The notes below the pieces were generated by a model. It had not been told where the DNA came from. It worked only from the letters and a program-made list of their open reading frames with translations, and made no database searches. A stretch of 64,000 bases of DNA from Metabacillus litoralis (lineage in GTDB: Bacteria > Bacillota > Bacilli > Bacillales > Bacillaceae): the NCBI RefSeq assembly GCF_020524045.1, contig NZ_JAIVKL010000019.1, positions 1-64,000 on the forward strand, read 5' to 3'. Below, piece after piece: positions 26,198 to 36,465 of this stretch (position 1 is the stretch's first letter; every line of letters begins with the position of its first letter). The translations under genes and the position numbers were made by a program.

Positions 26198-26650
26198 TGC
26201 TTTTCTTATCTTAACACTCATTAATAAATATGATACTGGGGTGAATAAAAAGGAAATTTTATACTCGTGAATAGGATGTGAATGAAAAGGAAATTATACA
26301 AGCGACGAAGAAGCTTCCGAGTTAATGCCCTGTAGCAATCAAACTTAAGTAAAAAAATTAAAGGAATTTAGCGGAATCCGACAAGAATGCAAAGATTAGA
26401 TAATGATAAAGGTATTTTACATTAGAACTTAGAAAGAGGGGTCGTTGAGTACCGAGTAATGTAGTGATCAGCTTGATGTTGGTGCAAATATTTTTATGAA
26501 AAGGTCACTATTTTTGACCCTTTCCCAAATTGATAAGGTCACAAAAGTGCACCTTATTAGTCAATTTTGTTGATCGTAATAGCTAAGGTTAAGATCTATA
26601 ATATGTATTAGAAAGCGTTTACAATATTGTTAGTAAGGCGGTGAGGGACA
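26198..26650. promoter_or_regulatory. Long leader region of the second ABC importer, with hairpins and cre
   Basis: 450 bp without a supported gene. It contains a long inverted repeat at 26527-26567 (AAATTGA, TAAGGT and CAC arms around an AAAA loop), a smaller AAAGGTCA/TGACCCTTT hairpin just before it, and a cre at 26610-26623. The first 250 bases show no recognisable element. Confidence 0.55.
26610..26623 (+). promoter_or_regulatory. cre (CcpA site)
   Basis: AGAAAGCGTTTACA matches the consensus at 13 of 14 positions, 28 bp before the start of the second importer operon. Confidence 0.65.
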
Positions 26651-27586
26651 GTGAGTAAAAATTCAGGTTCAATAGAAGAAACTTCTAATGTGCACACAAA
26701 GGCTAAGAAAAGAGCAAAACGAAATAGGTTTTTATCGTATGCAGCTTTCGTTGGTCCAGCACTTTTATTCTTTATCTTAATTCAAATAATCCCTTTCTTT
26801 ATGGGAGTTTATTATTCCTTTACATCATGGAACGGAGTAAGTTCTGTTGTAGAATGGGTAGGCTTAGATAATTATATTAAGATCTTTACGAATGATGAGA
26901 AATTCTTTAACTCATTCATGTTCACAACAAAATTTATGCTTGCAGCAGTGTTGATTAGTAATATTATCGGTTTCGGTCTTGCACTATTACTAAATGCAGC
27001 ATTAAAAACAAAGAATATCTTACGTACAGTATTCTTTATACCAAATGTAATTGGTGGTTTATTACTAGGATTCATTTGGCAGTTCATTTTCGTAAAAGGA
27101 TTCGCTTCATTAGGTAATTTAACAGGGATCGGATTTTTTAAACAACCTTGGTTAGGTGATGAAACAACAGCATTTTGGGGAATTGTTATTGTGTTTGCAT
27201 GGCAAATTAGTGGTTATATGATGGTCATTTATGTAGCAGCACTTCAAGGACTTGATACATCTTTATTAGAAGCAGCTAGAATGGATGGAGCTTCAAGCTT
27301 AGATATGTTGTGGAAGATTATTGTTCCATTAATTTTACCAGCATTTACAATTTGTTTCTTCTTAACAATTTCAATGGCATTTAAGATATTTGATCTTAAT
27401 ATTTCACTTACTGGTGGAGGGCCGTTTAATTCAACAGAATCTGTAGCAATAAATATTTATCAAGAAGCATTCATGAATAATAGATATGGTTTAGGAACAG
27501 CAAAATCAATATTATTCTTCTTAGTTGTAGCAATATTTACAACATGTCAGGTTATGTTTACGAAGAGTAAGGAGGTCGAAGCATAA
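26651..27586 (+). CDS. Sugar ABC transporter permease, MalF type
   Basis: 311 residues from GTG 26651, with AAGGCGGTGAGG upstream. A basic polar N-terminus (about 30 residues) precedes six membrane segments. The EAA loop is TSLLEAARMDGASSLDMLWK (about 212-231), and LTGGGPFNSTE is the usual family loop. First gene of a permease-permease-binding protein operon downstream of a cre. The stop overlaps the next start by one base (TAATG). Substrate unknown. Confidence 0.9.
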   Translation: MSKNSGSIEETSNVHTKAKKRAKRNRFLSYAAFVGPALLFFILIQIIPFFMGVYYSFTSWNGVSSVVEWVGLDNYIKIFTNDEKFFNSFMFTTKFMLAAVLISNIIGFGLALLLNAALKTKNILRTVFFIPNVIGGLLLGFIWQFIFVKGFASLGNLTGIGFFKQPWLGDETTAFWGIVIVFAWQISGYMMVIYVAALQGLDTSLLEAARMDGASSLDMLWKIIVPLILPAFTICFFLTISMAFKIFDLNISLTGGGPFNSTESVAINIYQEAFMNNRYGLGTAKSILFFLVVAIFTTCQVMFTKSKEVEA

Positions 27587-28413
27587 TGAGAAAAGGATAT
27601 ACATTAAGTACCTTTGTGCTTGAGATCATTGGGATTCTGTTAGGTCTAATTTTCCTTATTCCCTTTTACTTTGTTTTCATAAATTCAGTTAAAGGATTTT
27701 CTGAAATACTCATAGATGCAGCAGCTTTACCGAAAGAAATTCTATTTAGCAATTATGCAAAAGTTTGGGAAATCATAAGTTTCCAGGATGCTTTTCTTAA
27801 CTCATTAATTATTACTGTTTTCAGTATTGCAGGTATTGTTGTGATAAGTTCAATGGCTGCATGGAAAATGGTGAGAACACCTACTAAGCTTAGTAAGTTT
27901 CTATTTATCTTCTTTGTATCAGCAATGGTTATCCCATTCCAAACAGTGATGATTCCACTTATGAAGTTGGGCGGAACACTTGGAATAACAAATAGTATTC
28001 CAGGTATTATCATTATGTACTTTGGGTTTGGGGTTTCATTATCACTCTTTCTTTTCCATGGTTTTGTTAAAACAATTCCAGCAGAAATTGAGGAATCAGC
28101 TAGAGTGGATGGTTGCAGTCAGTTTGGAGTATTTTGGAGAATTGTCTTTCCGTTATTAAAACCCATCACTGTAACCGTTATTATCTTGAATACATTATGG
28201 ATTTGGAATGATTACTTATTACCACTTCTTGTGTTACAGGATGCAGAGCTAAGAACCATTCCTTTAGCAACAAGTTCATTCTTTGCTCAATATACAAAGC
28301 AATGGGATATGGGGCTAGCTGCACTAGTGCTTGGTATTGCTCCAGTAATTATCTTTTTCTTATTCCTGCAAAAGCATATCATTAAAGGAATTGCTGCAGG
28401 GTCAATCAAATAG
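27586..28413 (+). CDS. Sugar ABC transporter permease, MalG type
   Basis: 275 residues. Six membrane segments; EAA loop PAEIEESARVDGCSQFGVFW (about 165-184); C-terminus HIIKGIAAGSIK typical of MalG-type proteins. It is translationally coupled to the preceding permease (TAATG) and has AAGGAGG upstream. CUT1 family; needs a shared ATPase encoded elsewhere. Followed after 103 bp by the binding-protein gene, an order opposite to that of the first importer. Confidence 0.9.
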   Translation: MRKGYTLSTFVLEIIGILLGLIFLIPFYFVFINSVKGFSEILIDAAALPKEILFSNYAKVWEIISFQDAFLNSLIITVFSIAGIVVISSMAAWKMVRTPTKLSKFLFIFFVSAMVIPFQTVMIPLMKLGGTLGITNSIPGIIIMYFGFGVSLSLFLFHGFVKTIPAEIEESARVDGCSQFGVFWRIVFPLLKPITVTVIILNTLWIWNDYLLPLLVLQDAELRTIPLATSSFFAQYTKQWDMGLAALVLGIAPVIIFFLFLQKHIIKGIAAGSIK

Positions 28414-28516
28414 GTTTTATTTTAAAAAATTCGCTATATAATCATTTGCAGCTGAAAAAACTAGTTGCAAATGATTTATATAATAAAAAACAAAGAATCT
28501 AGGGGGTAAATTAGCA

Positions 28517-29803
28517 ATGAAAAAATTATTACTATTGTGTGTATCAATGCTATTGGTTCTAGGTATTATTGCTGGCTGTGCAGGCAATAAAGATGAAGGA
28601 ACAAAGGATGGAGATACAGGTAAAACAGGAGATTCAGATGAAGTAGTAACCTTAAATATGTTCCAATTTAAGGTAGAGATTGCTGATCAGCTTCAAGAAA
28701 TGATAAAAGAATTCGAAGCTGAACATCCAAATATTAAAGTTAAGTTAGAAACTGTTGGTGGTGGAGCAGATTACGGTGCTGCATTAAAAGCAAAATTTGC
28801 ATCAGGTGAAGAGCCAGACATTTTTAACAACGGTGGATTCAAAGAACTTGAGCTTTGGAAAGAGCATTTAGCAGATCTTTCAAATGAGCCATGGGCTGAA
28901 CATGTTCTTCCTATCGGTAAAGTACCAACTACTGATGAAGATGGTAAATTATACGGTATGCCTGTAAACCTTGAGGGATATGGTTTTATCTATAACAAAG
29001 ATTTATTTGAAAAAGCAGGTATTACAGAGGCACCAAAAACAATGACAGAATTAAAAGCTGCTGCACAAAAACTAAAAGACAATGATATTACTCCGTTCGC
29101 AGCTGGTTATGCTGAGTGGTGGGTTATTGGACAGCATTTATTAAATATTCCTTTTGCTCAACAAGATGATCCAGAAGCATTTATTGCAGGATTATATGAC
29201 GGATCTTCTTCAATCGTAGATAATGAGCAATTCAAGCAATTTAAAGATGTTATTGATACTGAAATAAAGTTTGCTAATGAAAATCCAATCACAACTGATT
29301 ACAACACACAAGTTACATTATTTGCTTCAGGTGAAACAGCTATGCTTCAACAAGGTAACTGGACTGAAAACATGATTTATGAAATCAATCCTGATATGAA
29401 CATGGGCTTCTTACCAATTCCATTAAATGATGAAGCTGATGCAGATGTATTACCAGTTGGTGTTCCTAATAACTGGGTACTAAATCAAGGTTCTGAGAAT
29501 TTAGAAGAAGCAAAAACATTCTTAAACTGGATGGTTTCTTCAGAAACAGGAAAACGTTACATTACAGAAGAATTTGCATTTATCCCAGCATTTGATAACA
29601 TTGATGCTGCAGGATTAGGTGACTTAGGTCAATCAATTCTTGAGTACTCTAAAGCAGAAAAAACGATTCCTTGGACTTGGTTCAGATGGCCAGATGGAGC
29701 AAACAAAGAGTTTGCAGCTTCAATTCAAGCATATTCAGTTGGTAAAATTGACTATGACACAATGTTAAAGCAAATCCAAGCTACTTGGGAAAACATGAAA
29801 TAA
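28517..29803 (+). CDS. Sugar ABC transporter substrate-binding lipoprotein
   Basis: 428 residues. Lipobox IIAGC (Cys about 21) followed by an Asp/Gly/Lys linker and a family-1 sugar-binding fold (FNNGGFKELELWKEHL, AMLQQGNWTENMIYEI). AGGGGG precedes the ATG. The 28414-28516 spacer has an imperfect ATCATTTGCAGC/GTTGCAAATGAT inverted repeat that could protect or attenuate the mRNA. Substrate unknown; the downstream YesMN pair is its likely regulator. Confidence 0.88.
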   Translation: MKKLLLLCVSMLLVLGIIAGCAGNKDEGTKDGDTGKTGDSDEVVTLNMFQFKVEIADQLQEMIKEFEAEHPNIKVKLETVGGGADYGAALKAKFASGEEPDIFNNGGFKELELWKEHLADLSNEPWAEHVLPIGKVPTTDEDGKLYGMPVNLEGYGFIYNKDLFEKAGITEAPKTMTELKAAAQKLKDNDITPFAAGYAEWWVIGQHLLNIPFAQQDDPEAFIAGLYDGSSSIVDNEQFKQFKDVIDTEIKFANENPITTDYNTQVTLFASGETAMLQQGNWTENMIYEINPDMNMGFLPIPLNDEADADVLPVGVPNNWVLNQGSENLEEAKTFLNWMVSSETGKRYITEEFAFIPAFDNIDAAGLGDLGQSILEYSKAEKTIPWTWFRWPDGANKEFAASIQAYSVGKIDYDTMLKQIQATWENMK

Positions 29804-29820
29804 AGAAATAACATTTTAGA

Positions 29821-29858
29821 AAACAGACCAAATCAACTAATGATTTGGTCTGTTTTTA
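29821..29858 (+). terminator. Intrinsic terminator of the second importer operon
   Basis: AAACAGACCAAATCA (29821-29835) pairs with TGATTTGGTCTGTTT (29841-29855), then TT. Confidence 0.92.
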
Positions 29859-30075
29859 TAACCTCTATAACTATAACATTACATTGAATGGAAATTTTTA
29901 AAACGACTACGCACTATATCATATGTGATTTACTTCTTAATTTTTATTTGATAAATTAGGTTGCAAGTACTTACCCTTTCTATTCAAAATAAAAAGTCTA
30001 AAAATATTTCAATTAAGAATTTCCCTACCGTTGAAAAAATTCCAGTATACTAAACTTATTAAAGGAGGTTCCATT

Positions 30076-31893
30076 ATGAGGGTGAAGATGAGTATAAGAA
30101 ATAAGTTAATAGTATTGTTACTACTTATCACAATTGTTCCATTTGGAACTTCCATTGTTGTTACATACTTATACACAAAAGAATCATTAAAAGATCAATT
30201 TGTTGAAGAAAATGTAAACCTCTTATATCAAGGAAAAGTGAACATTGAAGAATATATTGATGAATTAAAAAATCTAACATTGCCTTTTTATAATAATATT
30301 GATTTTATGAATTTCTTAAGGTATTCATATTTGAATGAAGATTATATGACAAAGGGAACAGTTAATGATGTTATCCAAACCATTTTATATTCAGAAGAGA
30401 ATATAAAGAAAGTAAACATTGCCTTAGTTGATGGAAATAGAAATATATCCGTATCTAAACGTACAATCGTTTTGTATTCAACAATTCCTGACAACCTTAA
30501 CAGATATTATTATCAAAAAGCCAGGAATAGTCCTTATAATATTTATATAGAACCGATGTATAGCCAAAATATAAATAACAATATGGTACTAAAAAAGCGT
30601 CCAAGAGATGTTTTTACTATTCATCGGACAATCTTAGATATCCCATCAGACCGAGTTTTGGGGTTTATTTCACTAGACTTCACACCTGATAAAATTCAAA
30701 ACATCAGTAGAAAACTATATGATAATGAACGAGAAGAGTTTTTTATCCTTTCTCCTGAAGGAGAACTCATTTTTCAATCCAAGGAAATGTCCATTGAAGA
30801 AGAAGATTGGGTTTCAACTTTATTAAGTACAGAAAATCAAAGAGGAACAATCGAAATCAAATCTTATTCTTTTAATGGATTAATGATCTACGAAAAAGTC
30901 GCTGATTCTTCTGGTGGTTGGATATTAGCAAAAAGAATTCCATATATTACTGTATTTGAAAGTGCACTAGGAGTAGCAAAAATTAATATTGTCTTCGGAA
31001 TTATCGGCTTAATATTGGTGGTTTTAGCAACTCTGTTCGTGTCATTTAAGATCACTTCACCTATAAGAGTTTTATTACAAAATATTAAACAAATAGAAAA
31101 AGGAAACATGAATGTTGATTTTGATTCATTAGGAAATGATGAAATAGGTGTATTGGGGGACCGATTTAAAGACATGGTCGGAAAAATTAATCTATTGATT
31201 AATAGAGAATATAAGCTGGAGATTGAGAATAAAACAAATCAATTAAAAGTATTACAATCTCAGGTTAATCCACATTTCTTATATAATGCTTTACAATCAA
31301 TTGGAACATTAGCACTTAAAAATAATGTTCCACAAGTATATACACTTGTTACACATTTATCAAAAATTATGAGATATAGTATGAATATGAATGAAGATAT
31401 GGTTCCATTAATGAAGGAACTTGACTATACAAAAGCCTTTTTATTGTTACAGAAAGAAAGGTTTGGAGATCAATTTGATTACACATTGAGGTTTGATGAA
31501 GACACACTATATATTCCGGTACCTAAAATGATCATACAACCAATTATTGAAAATTATTTTAAGCATGGGTTTGAAAGTGACTATGGGTCAATGGGTCAAC
31601 TTACGATTATTGGGAAGAAAGAAAATGATCAGCTACTGATAACAATTAAGGATAACGGGAAAGGGATTAGTGAAGAAAGATTAAAAGAAATCAAAGAAAC
31701 TTTTACATTGAATAAAAATGAAAGTGCACCTGGAGATGCTAATATTGGATTGAAAAATATCTATTTAAGATTAAAGCTCTACTATGGTGAACGTGCTAGT
31801 TTCATGTTAGAAAACAATGAAGATAGAGGAATATATGTAACCATTACACTACCATTAACAGGGGGTGAAGAATCTGAAAGCGATCATAATTGA
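30076..31893 (+). CDS. Sensor histidine kinase, YesM type
   Basis: 605 residues from ATG 30076, which follows AAAGGAGGTT; the frame is open to 30031 without a ribosome site. Membrane segment at about 11-33, extracytoplasmic sensor domain, second membrane segment at about 300-324, HAMP (about 325-380), then phospho-acceptor His in VNPHFLYNALQSIG and an ATPase domain with PIIENYFKHG and KDNGKGIS. It is placed between the second importer and its response regulator, with which it overlaps by 29 nt. Confidence 0.92.
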   Translation: MRVKMSIRNKLIVLLLLITIVPFGTSIVVTYLYTKESLKDQFVEENVNLLYQGKVNIEEYIDELKNLTLPFYNNIDFMNFLRYSYLNEDYMTKGTVNDVIQTILYSEENIKKVNIALVDGNRNISVSKRTIVLYSTIPDNLNRYYYQKARNSPYNIYIEPMYSQNINNNMVLKKRPRDVFTIHRTILDIPSDRVLGFISLDFTPDKIQNISRKLYDNEREEFFILSPEGELIFQSKEMSIEEEDWVSTLLSTENQRGTIEIKSYSFNGLMIYEKVADSSGGWILAKRIPYITVFESALGVAKINIVFGIIGLILVVLATLFVSFKITSPIRVLLQNIKQIEKGNMNVDFDSLGNDEIGVLGDRFKDMVGKINLLINREYKLEIENKTNQLKVLQSQVNPHFLYNALQSIGTLALKNNVPQVYTLVTHLSKIMRYSMNMNEDMVPLMKELDYTKAFLLLQKERFGDQFDYTLRFDEDTLYIPVPKMIIQPIIENYFKHGFESDYGSMGQLTIIGKKENDQLLITIKDNGKGISEERLKEIKETFTLNKNESAPGDANIGLKNIYLRLKLYYGERASFMLENNEDRGIYVTITLPLTGGEESESDHN

Positions 31894-33457
31894 TGATGAA
31901 AAACATGTCAGAGAAGGAATTATGCTTTTAGCTAAGTGGGAACAATTTGGTATTACAGATATTTTTGAAGCAAAAGATGGGGAAGAAGCGCAATCAATAA
32001 TTATGGAGCATCGTCCAGAGATTATATTTACAGATATGAACATGCCGAGGATTGATGGAATTGAGCTGTTAAAATGGATCCATCTTTCAGATCTTACGAG
32101 CAAAACGATTGTTGTGAGTGGTTATGATGATTTTCAATATATGAGAAATGCGATTGCATATGGAAGCTTTGATTATATATTAAAACCAATTGAACCAGAG
32201 ATTTTAAATGAAACATTAGCGAGAGCTGTGACAGACTGGAAGAAACAAGCAACAAAAAGAGAATCCTCTATGGAAAATAACAAAACGATGAACGAAGCTA
32301 AATCAGTGTATTGGGATCATCTGTTTACAGGATTATTAGATAAGTCATTTATTTCAAATGATGTGAAGGGCAAAATTCATAAGGAATTTAAAGTGGATTT
32401 AACATTAAGACAACAATATACGATATCATTGTTTTCTTTGAAATCGATGATGTCAAAATTATTTAAAGGTGATAGAGAGTTAGCTTTCTTTACAGTTCTC
32501 AATATTTGTAACGAAATAACCCTCTTGAATCAAACTGGCGTGTGTTTTAGAAATAGTAATAAAGATGATGAAATTGTCATCCTTTTATGGAATGAAAAAG
32601 AAGTAGTTGCTATAAATGAAAAAATTAAGAAAGCGCTTCAAAATTTTTCTGAATTAACTATTATGATTGCTGTTGGAAAGACCTCTCAACAAATCGATAT
32701 AACCTACCATACAGCATTACAAACAATGGTAACATACGATTTAATGAGCAAGAATCAAAATCAGTTAATTCTATACAAAGAAACAACTGCTAGTCCACTT
32801 TTTCATCTATTGGATTATATGGAGGATATTATGTGGGCGTTACAAAGTGGTAGTATAGATAAATTAGATGAAATACTTGATGGGATATTTAACAAACTAA
32901 AATCTGATTATTGTCTTTCATACGAGCAGATATTTTTATGGGAAGATCACTTTAAGATATTAAGGAAAAATTGGCTAAAGGAATATAATATAAGCAAACA
33001 ACTATCCTTTTATATCGGCGGAGATTATTGGGAAAATGACGGCATGTTTTCTTTCACTAAGTTTATCAGTGAAAAGAGAAAGGAATTTCATGAATTAATC
33101 CAGATTCTCTGTGCTGCAAAATATCAAAAAGAGAAGAGTAGTATTCAAGAAATTGAAAGCTATATTAGAAAAAATTACGACAAAGATATTACTCTCCAGG
33201 AAATAGCGGATCGCTTTTATTTAAGTAGAGAATATATTTCAAGGCGCTTTAAGCAAGAGTATCATGAAACAGTCACAAACTATTTAACAGCGATTAGAAT
33301 AGAGAAAGCGAAAGAATTATTGAAAAATCCACATTTGAAAGTGTATGAAATTTCCTTTAAGGTCGGCTACCAAAATGAAAAATACTTTAGTAAAGTATTT
33401 AAAAAAACGGTGGGGCTTACACCAAATGAATACAGAACATTAAGTTCAGGTGTATAA
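31865..33457 (+). CDS. AraC-type response regulator, YesN type
   Basis: 530 residues as drawn from GTG 31865. Receiver domain (AIIIDDEKHVREG, phospho-acceptor in FTDMNMPR, Lys in YILKPIE), a long central region of about 290 residues, and a C-terminal AraC double helix-turn-helix ending GLTPNEYR. The start is uncertain: GTG 31865 directly follows the AGGGGG that should serve as ribosome site, whereas CTG 31874 is correctly spaced from it and gives the family's usual beginning (MKAIIIDDE). It likely activates the second importer operon upstream. Confidence 0.92.
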   Translation: MKNLKAIIIDDEKHVREGIMLLAKWEQFGITDIFEAKDGEEAQSIIMEHRPEIIFTDMNMPRIDGIELLKWIHLSDLTSKTIVVSGYDDFQYMRNAIAYGSFDYILKPIEPEILNETLARAVTDWKKQATKRESSMENNKTMNEAKSVYWDHLFTGLLDKSFISNDVKGKIHKEFKVDLTLRQQYTISLFSLKSMMSKLFKGDRELAFFTVLNICNEITLLNQTGVCFRNSNKDDEIVILLWNEKEVVAINEKIKKALQNFSELTIMIAVGKTSQQIDITYHTALQTMVTYDLMSKNQNQLILYKETTASPLFHLLDYMEDIMWALQSGSIDKLDEILDGIFNKLKSDYCLSYEQIFLWEDHFKILRKNWLKEYNISKQLSFYIGGDYWENDGMFSFTKFISEKRKEFHELIQILCAAKYQKEKSSIQEIESYIRKNYDKDITLQEIADRFYLSREYISRRFKQEYHETVTNYLTAIRIEKAKELLKNPHLKVYEISFKVGYQNEKYFSKVFKKTVGLTPNEYRTLSSGV

Positions 33458-33460
33458 AAA

Positions 33461-33605
33461 AAGGCAGGGACATAGGTATTTTAACAAAATAGAAACCGAA
33501 CAATGGTTTTAGGTGTAGGTACGTCGCTTCTGAAATATACTCCACCTAGCTATTACCTTTGTTCGGCATTTTTGTTAATTCACTACGTTATGTTCCAGCC
33601 TCTTT
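33461..33605 (+). repeat. Interspersed repeat, family B copy 1 (short form, about 145 bp)
   Basis: Starts GGCAGGGACATAGG and ends ATGTTCCAGCCTC, inverted relative to each other, and shares long stretches with 53781-54018 (for example AACAAAATAGAAACCGAA), but lacks that copy's GC-rich centre. It lies between the convergent response-regulator and MFS genes and could act as a two-way terminator. Confidence 0.75.
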
Positions 33606-33667
33606 GTGTATGCTAAATATCTTTTTTACGCGGTTAGCTTAGTTAACTTAGATTTAAAGAAAGGAGA

Positions 33668-35269
33668 TCAATGACTTACAATTTGAACTTTTTCTCCTTC
33701 TTCATCTTCATGATCGTTCGTCGTTCTTAAAGGAATTTCTTTTAAGAACAATGTTACGATGAAGGCAAGAGCAACAATACCAGCACTAACTAAGAAAACA
33801 GTTGTTAATGACGTATTTAGTGCTTCTTTAAGAGTTTGAATAAATTGCTCAAACATTGGTGACATCTCAGCTGGAAGATCGGAACGAATGGCTTCAAGCT
33901 GTTCAGTATCCATTAATACTTGTGGATTTTGTAGTTTCTCCAATGTACCTGCCATCTCTGCTGGGGGCTCAGGAACATTTGTCCCTTGGCTTTCAGCCAA
34001 TTCATTCATCATTTTATTTCCCATCACAGATCCAAGTAATGCAACACCGATTGTTCCACCTATTTGTCTAAAGGTTTGCATAGCAGATGTGGCAACACCT
34101 AAGTACTTATGACTTACAGCATTTTGTACGGTAATATTAAAGACAGGCATATTCACACCAAGACCAATTCCAACTACAACTAACTGAAGAATCAATCTAG
34201 TTAAAGATGATTCCACTTCTAATGTTGAATTTAGGATAAGTCCTACAGCCATAATGATTAAACCTAGCAATGCAAAAATTTTATATTTTCCTGTTTTTGT
34301 TATTAAATTTCCGACAATGATACTTGATGTGACCATAGAGATCGTCATAACCATCTCAACTAATCCAGAAACAGTAGCTGATTCTCCTTGAACTCCTTGA
34401 ACATAGAACGGTACATACATAATTGTCCCAAACATACCCATACCCATGAGCATTCCAGCAATGTTCGAAACAGAGAATACACTGTTTTTAAATAGGAAAA
34501 GTGGTAATACTGGACTTTTTACTTTAAGTTCAATAAAGATAAAGCTAATAATTGATAAAACGGTTAGAGAAAACAAGCCAATGACTGGAAAAGAGAGCCA
34601 ATCGTATTTATCTCCAGCCCAAGTAAATCCTAATAATAGAGAGATGATCGCAATAGTTAATGTGATCGAACCAAGAAAATCAATAGGCTCTTTCTCTTTT
34701 GCTTTTTGAGAAGGATATAATCGTAAAATTAAAGCGAAAGCAAAGAATCCTATCGGTAGGAATACCCAGAAAATCCAATGCCAGTCAAAGTTATCAACAA
34801 TATATCCTCCAAGAGTAGGACCAAATAAACTAGATAATCCAAATACTGCCCCTAGCAAGCCCTGCCATCTACCACGCTCACGTGGAGTAAATAAATCTCC
34901 CACCGTCGTGAAGGCACAGGACATGATCATCCCACCTCCAAAGCCTTGAAGACCACGATACAAAATTAACTGGATGATATCATTAGATGTTCCACTTAAA
35001 AATGCACCAAGCATAAATACCCCAATACCAATGAGGATAAAGATTTTTCTGCCATATATATCAGATAATTTACCAACTAACATCGCAGTGATTGTAGATG
35101 TTAGCATGTAGACGGTGAAGACCCAATCAAAGTATTCCATGCCACCAATTGTAGAAACAATTTTAGGTAATGCTGTTCCGACAATTGTCATGTTAACCGC
35201 TGCGAAGAACATCGCAGACATGATCGCGATCATGATCAGGATTTTTTGTTTATGTTCTAAATGGTTCAT
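33668..35269 (-). CDS. MFS multidrug exporter, DHA2 (EmrB/QacA, 14-TM) family
   Basis: 533 residues with about 14 membrane segments. Motif A (GKLSDIYGRK, about 62-71) and motif C (GPTLGGYIVD, about 151-160) mark a drug:proton antiporter of the DHA2 family. A large polar loop (about 420-485) precedes the last segment, as in EmrB-like proteins. It lies 3 bp after the TetR gene on the same strand, so the regulator and pump are one operon; the TetR protein presumably represses both. The exported compound cannot be predicted. Confidence 0.93.
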   Translation of the reverse strand: MNHLEHKQKILIMIAIMSAMFFAAVNMTIVGTALPKIVSTIGGMEYFDWVFTVYMLTSTITAMLVGKLSDIYGRKIFILIGIGVFMLGAFLSGTSNDIIQLILYRGLQGFGGGMIMSCAFTTVGDLFTPRERGRWQGLLGAVFGLSSLFGPTLGGYIVDNFDWHWIFWVFLPIGFFAFALILRLYPSQKAKEKEPIDFLGSITLTIAIISLLLGFTWAGDKYDWLSFPVIGLFSLTVLSIISFIFIELKVKSPVLPLFLFKNSVFSVSNIAGMLMGMGMFGTIMYVPFYVQGVQGESATVSGLVEMVMTISMVTSSIIVGNLITKTGKYKIFALLGLIIMAVGLILNSTLEVESSLTRLILQLVVVGIGLGVNMPVFNITVQNAVSHKYLGVATSAMQTFRQIGGTIGVALLGSVMGNKMMNELAESQGTNVPEPPAEMAGTLEKLQNPQVLMDTEQLEAIRSDLPAEMSPMFEQFIQTLKEALNTSLTTVFLVSAGIVALAFIVTLFLKEIPLRTTNDHEDEEGEKVQIVSH

Positions 35270-35272
35270 TTT

Positions 35273-36154
35273 TTAGCCTCCTAATATAAGTAACCGAAGC
35301 TTATCGGTAGTTGATGCTAATTGATCTTCTTTCTTAAAATAATGTAAAAGAGCTTCGATAAGAAATACTCTTCGATGTGGGGACTTTAACTCTTCTTTTA
35401 ACATGGCCAAAGAGTGGGCTAATTTTTCACGATGTGTTTTATTATCTAATGTGAGTATATATTTTTCTATACTTCTAAGATGATCATGGATCATATCAGG
35501 TGAATGTTTGGAACTACCCATATTAAAATCAGATAGTAACATTTCTTTCGTGAATAAGGGTGTAGGTTTTTTAGTTAATAAATCCCCAGTGATGGTGTCT
35601 ATGCGATCTACCAGATAAGTAGCAATTTCTTCGATATTTTTCACATTCAGATGTTTATATTCACTGGCTTGTGAGATATATTCTTTTACGATCCCTTGAA
35701 GGGTGATCGTAATATCCCAGATATAAGGTTTAATTTCTTCTCCATAAGCTTGAATAAGCATATTTGTTTGCCATAACAGAATACGAGTTTTTAATCTTTT
35801 CATGATATTTTTTTGCTTGTTCGTTTCTGTTAAGGGAATCTCTTTTAATTGCATCAAAATAAAATCTCTTCGTTCAACGAAGTCTTCTATCTGGATACAA
35901 AGTTGTTTAATGAAAAGCTCTTTCGGTGATAACGAAGGATCAAAAGAATATGTAGCAACTTTTTCAAACATTGTGTTTTGATGGTATTCAAATACTTCAA
36001 TAAATAATTCTTCTTTTGAAGAAAAAAACTTATATAAAGAAGCTTTAGACATGGAGCATTGTTCAGCGATTTCCTGTACAGAAGTTGAATGATAGCCCTT
36101 TTCTGCAAAGAAAATAGTGGCTTTTTCAATGATAAGCCTTTTTTTTGTATCCAA
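35273..36154 (-). CDS. TetR/AcrR-family regulator
   Basis: 293 residues from TTG 36154, eight bases after AAGGATGTGA on the minus strand; the longer ATG at 36187 has no ribosome site. N-terminal helix-turn-helix (KGYHSTSVQEIAEQCSMSKA, then LYKFFSSKEEL), followed by a long helical ligand-binding part. It is longer than the usual 190-200 residues because of a C-terminal extension of about 100 residues. Controls the downstream exporter and, from its position, itself. Confidence 0.9.
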   Translation of the reverse strand: MDTKKRLIIEKATIFFAEKGYHSTSVQEIAEQCSMSKASLYKFFSSKEELFIEVFEYHQNTMFEKVATYSFDPSLSPKELFIKQLCIQIEDFVERRDFILMQLKEIPLTETNKQKNIMKRLKTRILLWQTNMLIQAYGEEIKPYIWDITITLQGIVKEYISQASEYKHLNVKNIEEIATYLVDRIDTITGDLLTKKPTPLFTKEMLLSDFNMGSSKHSPDMIHDHLRSIEKYILTLDNKTHREKLAHSLAMLKEELKSPHRRVFLIEALLHYFKKEDQLASTTDKLRLLILGG

Positions 36155-36223
36155 AAAGATCGTCACATCCTTACGAGTAAAACTCATTAGTTACGTTGGG
36201 AACTGACTAGTAACACAAACGCT

Positions 36224-36252
36224 ATTTTAGTTTATACGATGAGATTAGTCAA
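36224..36252 (-). promoter_or_regulatory. Promoter of the tetR-MFS operon (minus strand)
   Basis: On the minus strand TTGACT (36252-36247), a 17-bp spacer, then TAAAAT (36229-36224). Just downstream GTTACTAGTCAG with the later CGTAACTAATG forms a candidate TetR operator around 36189-36213. Confidence 0.7.
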
Positions 36253-36465
36253 TAAAGTTGCACCTGAAATTTCATGAAAAAGAGGTTAGGACATAAGGAG
36301 GTTTAGCTGAGGGCTAAATCACCATTAGGATGTCAGCTTACAAAGAAACAATCGTTAAATAGATCTAAATATGTAAGGTAAGTGTACTTTTTCATATACA
36401 AGTTTAATCACATAGTAAGACTAATGAATAAGATAGAGTATAGACAGATAAAGGGGGCAAATTTT

